Origin: Polaromonas glacialis | Lineage (GTDB): Bacteria > Pseudomonadota > Gammaproteobacteria > Burkholderiales > Burkholderiaceae_C | DNA: 64,000 bases | Reading direction: 5' to 3' | Assembly: GCF_000709345.1 (NCBI RefSeq) | Contig: NZ_KL448323.1 | Location: 4,006,658-4,070,657 of the forward strand | Shown here: piece by piece, positions 59,851 through 64,000 of the stretch | How the letters are laid out: each line of letters opens with the position of its first letter | Position numbering within the stretch: the stretch's first letter is position 1 | The notes under the pieces: model-generated | Told to the model about the DNA's origin: nothing | The model's database searches: none | What the model saw: only the letters and a program-made list of their open reading frames with translations | Made by a program: the position numbers and the translations under genes

Positions 59851-60588
59851 ATGCGGCGCATCCGGGCCTGCTGGCGCTTGCTGCGGGTTTTCCTGCATAT
59901 CCTGGCCGGCCTGTGGATTGCCGCCGTGCGGCTGCCGCGCCTGCAGCCTGCCGCTCAAAGCGCCCAGGTCCAGGTCTGGTCGCTGGCGCTGCTGGGCCAC
60001 ATCGGCATCACGCTGCAAATTCGCGGCCAGCCGCCCATCCTTGGGCCGGTGCTGCTGGTGGCCAACCATATTTCCTGGCTCGACATCCCGGTGATGCATG
60101 CCGCGCGGCATTGCCGCTTTGTCTCCAAGTCCGACATCCAGGACTGGCCGCTCGTCGGCACGCTGGCGACGGCAGGCGGCACGCTGTACATCGAGCGCAG
60201 TTCGCGCCGCGATGCCATGCGCGTGGTGCACCTGATGCGCGACGCCCTGCTGGCCGGCGAGGTGCTGGCGGTGTTCCCCGAGGGCACGACCGGCGATGGA
60301 CTGAGCGTGTTGCCCTTTCATGCCAACTTGCTGCAGGCCGCGCTGTCGGCCGATGCGCCGGCCCAGCCCGTGGGCCTGCGCTTCATCGACCAGGCCAGCG
60401 GCCAGCCCAGCCACGCGCCGAGCTATGTCCGTGACGAAACACTGCTGGGATCTATCTGGCGCACCTTGTGCGCGCCGCCCATCGTGGCGCGCGTCCATTT
60501 TGGTGAATCCGAGCTGGCCGAGGGGCGCGACCGGCGTACCTGGAGCGCGCAATTGCGCGGCAAGGTGGACGGCCTGCGCCAGGGTTGA
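59851..60588 (+). CDS. 1-acyl-sn-glycerol-3-phosphate acyltransferase family protein
   Basis: The 245-residue membrane-associated enzyme has an N-terminal hydrophobic helix and the LPLAT motif ANHISWLDIP (H-x4-D), GGTLYIERSSRRDA, and VFPEGTTGDG. It adds acyl groups to lysophosphatidic acid or related acceptors. ATG 59851 is the first ATG in frame with no close stop; the gap to pyrC' is 53 bases, so it may be in the same transcript. The exact acceptor is not deducible. Confidence 0.88.
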   Translation: MRRIRACWRLLRVFLHILAGLWIAAVRLPRLQPAAQSAQVQVWSLALLGHIGITLQIRGQPPILGPVLLVANHISWLDIPVMHAARHCRFVSKSDIQDWPLVGTLATAGGTLYIERSSRRDAMRVVHLMRDALLAGEVLAVFPEGTTGDGLSVLPFHANLLQAALSADAPAQPVGLRFIDQASGQPSHAPSYVRDETLLGSIWRTLCAPPIVARVHFGESELAEGRDRRTWSAQLRGKVDGLRQG

Positions 60589-60601
60589 CGCCTTGCCCGA
60601 A

Positions 60602-61756
60602 TCAGGCGCTGCCGCTATTTGCTACTAAATTAATAGCTATAGGTGCTGGAGGAACGTGCGCAAGAGGCCTATTTTGTTCTGAATGTGCATCGGTTTCGCG
60701 CACGAAGGTCACCACGTGGTCCACTTCGGCCCGGATGCCCACCCATTCGCCGACCGCATGGTCGTGGTGGCTCGGCACATGGGCTAAAAGCGCTTCGCCG
60801 CTGGCCAGTTGCATCGTGTACAAAAACTCCGAACCGCGAAACGACTTGCGAACGATACGCGCCTTCACCGGCGCGTTGTCGTCGTGCACGATGTCGTCGG
60901 CGCGCAGCAGCACGTCGCATTCGCCGCCGGGGTAGCTCGACGGCAGGGGGCATTCGTCCAGCCCGACCAGGTCGCCCAGCGGGGTGCGTGCCACCACGCC
61001 GCTTTCCTGGTGCATCAGGGTCGCCGGCACGAAAACGCCGTGGCCGATGAAGTCGGCGACAAAGCGGGTGGCCGGCCGGTGGTACAGCGCATAGGCGTCG
61101 TCCCACTGGTGCAGATGGCCTTCGTGCATCACGCCGATGCGGTCGCCGATGGCAAACGCTTCGAGCTGGTCGTGCGTCACGAACAGCGCCGTGGCGCCCG
61201 CCGCCTTCAGGATGGCGCGCACCTCATGCGCCAGCCGTTCGCGCAGATCGACATCGAGGTTCGAAAACGGCTCGTCGAGCAGCAGCAGGCGTGGCCCCGG
61301 CGCCAGCGCCCTGGCCAGCGCCACGCGCTGCTGCTGTCCGCCCGACAGCTCGTGCGGAAAGACCTTGTGGGCATGGCCCATGCCGACCAGTTCCAGCACC
61401 TCGTCCACACGCCGGCTTCGGGCCGGAGCGCCCAGGTGGCTCAAGCCGAAGGCCACGTTGCGCGCCACGTCCAGATGCGGAAACAGCGCGTAATCCTGGA
61501 ACACCATGCCGATCTGGCGCGACTCTGCAGGCAGGTGAAGCTGCGGGCTGCTGACGATTTGCCGCGCCAGCCGGATGCTTCCCGCATGCGCGCGTTCCAG
61601 CCCTGCAACGGCGCGCAGCAGCGTGGTCTTGCCGCAGCCCGACGGGCCGATCAGCACGCCGATCTCGCCGGCCTGCAGGTTGAAGGACACGCCATCGACC
61701 GCCGCATGGCGGCTGCCTGCGTAATGCACACCGAGCTGGGAGACTTCGAGAAACAT
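60602..61756 (-). CDS. fbpC: ferric iron ABC transporter ATP-binding protein, FbpC-type
   Basis: The 384-residue ATPase from ATG 61756 has Walker A (GVLIGPSGCGKTTLLRAVAG), Q-loop (GMVFQDYALFPHLDVARNV), signature LSGGQQQRVALARALA, Walker B LLLLDEPFSNLD and a TOBE-type C-terminal domain. It powers import of Fe(III) or a related ion with the divergently encoded permease. The last 20-odd residues (EQNRPLAHVPPAPIAINLVA and the end) are encoded within dispersed repeat copy i, so the C terminus is an acquired extension. Confidence 0.88.
   Translation of the reverse strand: MFLEVSQLGVHYAGSRHAAVDGVSFNLQAGEIGVLIGPSGCGKTTLLRAVAGLERAHAGSIRLARQIVSSPQLHLPAESRQIGMVFQDYALFPHLDVARNVAFGLSHLGAPARSRRVDEVLELVGMGHAHKVFPHELSGGQQQRVALARALAPGPRLLLLDEPFSNLDVDLRERLAHEVRAILKAAGATALFVTHDQLEAFAIGDRIGVMHEGHLHQWDDAYALYHRPATRFVADFIGHGVFVPATLMHQESGVVARTPLGDLVGLDECPLPSSYPGGECDVLLRADDIVHDDNAPVKARIVRKSFRGSEFLYTMQLASGEALLAHVPSHHDHAVGEWVGIRAEVDHVVTFVRETDAHSEQNRPLAHVPPAPIAINLVANSGSA
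60614..60675. repeat. dispersed palindromic repeat, copy i, overlapping the fbpC 3' end
   Basis: TTTGCTACTAAATTAATAGC is followed by TATAGGTGCTGGAGGAACGT and GCGCAAGAGGCCTATTTTG. It matches the other copies in arm order and lies inside the last codons of fbpC. Confidence 0.65.
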
Positions 61757-61769
61757 GGCTGGATTGTAG

Positions 61770-61788
61770 ATGCTTACAATTCTCATTT
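61770..61788. promoter_or_regulatory. candidate Fur box between fbpC and fbpB
   Basis: On the minus strand AAATGAGAATTGTAAGCAT resembles the Fur consensus (AATGANAATNATTNTCATT) in its left half. It lies in the 109-bp divergent spacer of the two iron-transport genes, 14 bases from the fbpC start. Match is partial. Confidence 0.45.
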
Positions 61789-61865
61789 GCAGTGACTGGC
61801 TGCGACACCACGGCACAAGCGGGCAGGGCAGGGGCCGGCCGGCCACAGCCTTCTATCGGGTTTCC

Positions 61866-63491
61866 ATGTTCCGCCGACTCTTTTTCCGCTTTGTTCCTTC
61901 CGCCTTTTTGCTGCTGCTGGTGGCATTCCTGACTCTGCCGGTGCTGGCCGTGGTGCTGTCCTGGCTTGAATTCGACGCCGGGGCGCGCTCCATCCTGACG
62001 CAGATGCTGCAGACGGTGCTGCCCGACTACACCTGGACCTCGCTGCTGCTGTGCCTGCTGGTCGGCACGGGCGTCGCTGGCGTCGGCATGGCCACGGCCA
62101 GCGCGGTCACGCTGTTCGAGTTTCCGGGCCGGCGCACGTTTGAATGGGCTTTGTTGCTGCCGCTGGCCATGCCGGCGTATGTGGTGGCCTATGCCTACAC
62201 CGACTTTTTGCAGTACGGCGGGCCGCTGCAGGCATGGCTGCGCGCGGCCTTCGGGCTGCAGGGGCGGCTGCTGCCCGAAGTGCGCAGCCTGGGCGGCGCG
62301 GTGCTGGTGTTCACGGTGTCGCTGTACCCGTATGTCTATCTGCTGGCGCGCACCGCCCTGTCCGAGCGCGCCGCGCACCTGATGGAGGCGGCCCGGCTGC
62401 TGGGCGCGCCGCTGTCCCGGCGCATCCGTGAGGTCGCCCTGCCGCTGGCGCGTCCGGCGGTGGCGGCCGGCGTGGCGCTGGCGTTGATGGAAACGCTGGC
62501 GGATTTTGGCGTGTCCAGCTACTTTGGCATCCAGACCTTCACCGCCGGCATCTACAAGGCCTGGCTGTCGATGGACAACCGAATGGCGGCCGCGCAACTC
62601 GCCACCGTGCTGCTGGTGTTCGTCGCGGTGCTGCTGCGCATCGAGCACAGCGCCCAGCGGCGCATGCGCTTTGCCGCCGGGCGCGGCGCGCGTGCCGGGT
62701 CCGCCGACGCCGCCCCGGTGCAGCTGCGCGGCGGGCGGGCGGCGCTGGCCTGGGGCCTCTGCGCCGCGCCGATCGGCTTCGGCTTCGTGCTGCCGGTGCT
62801 GTTCATGCTGCGGCCGCTGGTGCTGGGCTGGGACAACCTGCTCTGGGGCCAGTTTGCCAACTGGACGCTGAACAGCCTGTATCTAGCCGGGCTGAGCGCC
62901 GTGCTGGCCACCGCGCTGGCCCTTGGCCTGGCGTTTGCCGTGCGGCGCCAGCCCGACCTGCTGACCCGTGGCGCGGTGCAACTGGCCAGCCTGGGCTATG
63001 CCGTTCCGGGCGCCGTCATCGTGGTCGGGCTGCTGCTGCCGGTGGGCTGGCTGCAGGCGGCCGCGCCGCAAACCGGCGCGGGCTACTGGGTCACCGCCAC
63101 CGTCCTTGGCGTGGTCTGGGCCTACCTGGTGCGTTTCAGCGCGGTGGCGCTGCAAAGTATCCAGAGCGGCTATTCGCGCATTCCGGCCAGCTTTGACGAC
63201 AGCGCCCGCATGCTCGGCACCACCGGCGCCGGCCTCTTGGTGCGGGTGCATTGGCCGCTATTGAAACGCTCGGTGGCGGTGGCCGGCCTCCTGGTGTTTG
63301 TCGATGTGATGAAGGAACTGCCCGCCACGCTGGTGCTGCGGCCCTTCAACAGCGACACCCTGGCGGTGGTGACCTACCAGCTGGCGCGCGACGAGCGCCT
63401 GGGCGAGGCGGCCCTGCCGGCGCTGGCGCTGGTGCTGGTCGGCCTGCTGCCGGTGGCTTTGCTGAGCCGCACCCTGCGCGCCAGAAAATAA
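61866..63491 (+). CDS. fbpB: ferric iron ABC transporter permease, FbpB-type
   Basis: The 541-residue permease contains two tandem BPD permease domains, each with an EAA loop (LMEAARLLGAPLSRRIREVA and DDSARMLGTTGAGLLVRVHW), and about twelve hydrophobic helices. Motifs LADFGVSSYFGIQTFTAGIY and VDVMKELPATLVLRPFNSDT are typical of FbpB. It is divergent from fbpC. No periplasmic binding protein gene (fbpA) lies in this window. ATG 61866 is preferred; upstream in-frame residues read as spacer. Confidence 0.9.
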   Translation: MFRRLFFRFVPSAFLLLLVAFLTLPVLAVVLSWLEFDAGARSILTQMLQTVLPDYTWTSLLLCLLVGTGVAGVGMATASAVTLFEFPGRRTFEWALLLPLAMPAYVVAYAYTDFLQYGGPLQAWLRAAFGLQGRLLPEVRSLGGAVLVFTVSLYPYVYLLARTALSERAAHLMEAARLLGAPLSRRIREVALPLARPAVAAGVALALMETLADFGVSSYFGIQTFTAGIYKAWLSMDNRMAAAQLATVLLVFVAVLLRIEHSAQRRMRFAAGRGARAGSADAAPVQLRGGRAALAWGLCAAPIGFGFVLPVLFMLRPLVLGWDNLLWGQFANWTLNSLYLAGLSAVLATALALGLAFAVRRQPDLLTRGAVQLASLGYAVPGAVIVVGLLLPVGWLQAAAPQTGAGYWVTATVLGVVWAYLVRFSAVALQSIQSGYSRIPASFDDSARMLGTTGAGLLVRVHWPLLKRSVAVAGLLVFVDVMKELPATLVLRPFNSDTLAVVTYQLARDERLGEAALPALALVLVGLLPVALLSRTLRARK

Positions 63492-63668
63492 CCGTTCCAG
63501 CGTCTGCCCAGCCCGACTGTAGTCATCAGACTACCGCTTCAAAATCCGACGGCCTACTTCTTTGCCGCCTTGTCATGGCTAGCATCTTGTTTCTGCAGGC
63601 AGGGACGGTTGCCCTTGCGGCATTCTCCAAAATGCCAGGCAGAGTGACACCATAACGAGGAGAAAAGC

Positions 63669-63890
63669 ATGAACGAAGATCGAATAGAAGGTAACTGGCT
63701 CCAGTTCAAAGGCAAGGTCAAGGAGCAGTGGGGCAAGCTGACCGATGATGACCTTGATGTCATTGCCGGCAAGCGCGACCAGTTGCTGGGCAAGATTCAG
63801 GAGCGCCATGGCGTGACGCTCGAAGAAGCCGAAATCCAGGTCAATGCCTGGCATGAGCGCAACCCCACCAATTTCTTCGAGCGTTACTGA
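63669..63890 (+). CDS. CsbD-family stress protein
   Basis: The 73-residue hydrophilic protein begins MNEDRIEGNWLQFKGKVKEQ and continues WGKLTDDDLDVIAGKRDQLL, then ends in GKIQERHGVTLEEAEIQV and a Tyr. This is the CsbD fold, small general-stress proteins of unknown mechanism. AACGAGGAG lies just before the ATG. It precedes a small exported-protein gene, a pairing common in stress islands of betaproteobacteria. Confidence 0.92.
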   Translation: MNEDRIEGNWLQFKGKVKEQWGKLTDDDLDVIAGKRDQLLGKIQERHGVTLEEAEIQVNAWHERNPTNFFERY

Positions 63891-63952
63891 GCCGCTGTTG
63901 ATCAGCTTCTCTGTTTAAAAGCTAAAACTATCCAACTTTTCAAGGATTCATC

Positions 63953-64000
63953 ATGAAAACCAGACTTCTCATGCTCAGCGTCGCCATGTCGTGCATTTTT
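63953..64000 (+). CDS. start of a small exported protein (truncated by window edge)
   Basis: ATG 63953, behind CAAGGATTC, opens MKTRLLMLSVAMSCIF, a typical start of a signal peptide or lipoprotein signal. The rest is outside the window. It is 62 bases downstream of the csbD-family gene. Nothing more can be said. Confidence 0.55.
   Translation, partial: MKTRLLMLSVAMSCIF

Overview
The window looks like chromosome of a Comamonadaceae betaproteobacterium, most like Polaromonas or a close relative such as Rhodoferax. This rests on the GC-rich coding sequence, family-typical gene neighbourhoods (dusB-fis-purH, yqgE-ruvX-pyrR-pyrB-pyrC', hemL-thiD-rubredoxin-pilGHIJ-chpA) and a short palindromic intergenic repeat of a kind I associate with that family. 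Genus assignment is inference. No rRNA, CRISPR array or prophage is visible; there is one tRNA (Met, CAT).

Layout. 1-2900: an IS630-type transposase cut by the window edge, an RcnB-like gene remnant, a beta/gamma-crystallin plus glycine-zipper protein and two small proteins. 2900-9000: a D-threonine aldolase-like enzyme with a histidine phosphatase, then a leftward run of folM-like SDR, folB, ttcA and a DUF4136 lipoprotein, and a rightward MidA/NDUFAF7-like methyltransferase. 9100-19900: opgGH (osmoregulated periplasmic glucans), a sensor kinase-lipoprotein-sigma54 response regulator set of QseEGF/GlrKR type, miaB, ubiX and a hemolysin-III family protein. 19980-26160: the most unusual region, a divergent sigma54-linked secretion/fibre cluster resembling the functional-amyloid (Fap) system. 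26200-38900: MITE-like palindrome, tRNA-Met, two enoyl-CoA hydratase family genes, M61 peptidase, marC, dsbC-like, ubiH-like, MOSC, SulP transporter, ychF, a catalytically altered pseudouridine synthase homologue and a YqaA-type membrane protein. 39000-42100: dusB, fis, purH. 42100-54300: hemL-thiD leftward, then rightward rubredoxin and the type IV pilus chemosensory genes pilG, pilH, pilI, pilJ and chpA. 54300-64000: photolyase, yqgE, ruvX, pyrR, pyrB, inactive pyrC', an acyltransferase, divergent fbpC/fbpB iron transport genes, a csbD gene and the start of a small exported protein.

Main discovery candidate. Genes at 19981-22886 (leftward) and 23513-26159 (rightward) encode a glycine-rich exported protein, two small exported proteins that each carry a T-L-E-Q-x-R-G-G motif at nearly the same position (residues 51-58 and 53-60), a C39 cysteine peptidase with intact Cys/His/Asp, an outer-membrane barrel with an N-terminal coiled coil, and a VpsR-like sigma54 activator. 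A near-perfect -24/-12 promoter precedes the glycine-rich gene, and the divergent intergenic region carries three copies of CRACTGTCWC, two of them inside palindromes. I infer a Fap-like fibre exporter whose peptidase may cut at the GG sites.

A second theme is a dispersed palindromic repeat with at least ten copies. Most sit at gene ends, but one forms the C-terminal codons of fbpC and one lies inside the folM-like gene. A third is two enzyme homologues without catalytic residues: the dihydroorotase-like PyrC' and a RluF-like protein with Ala in place of the catalytic Asp.
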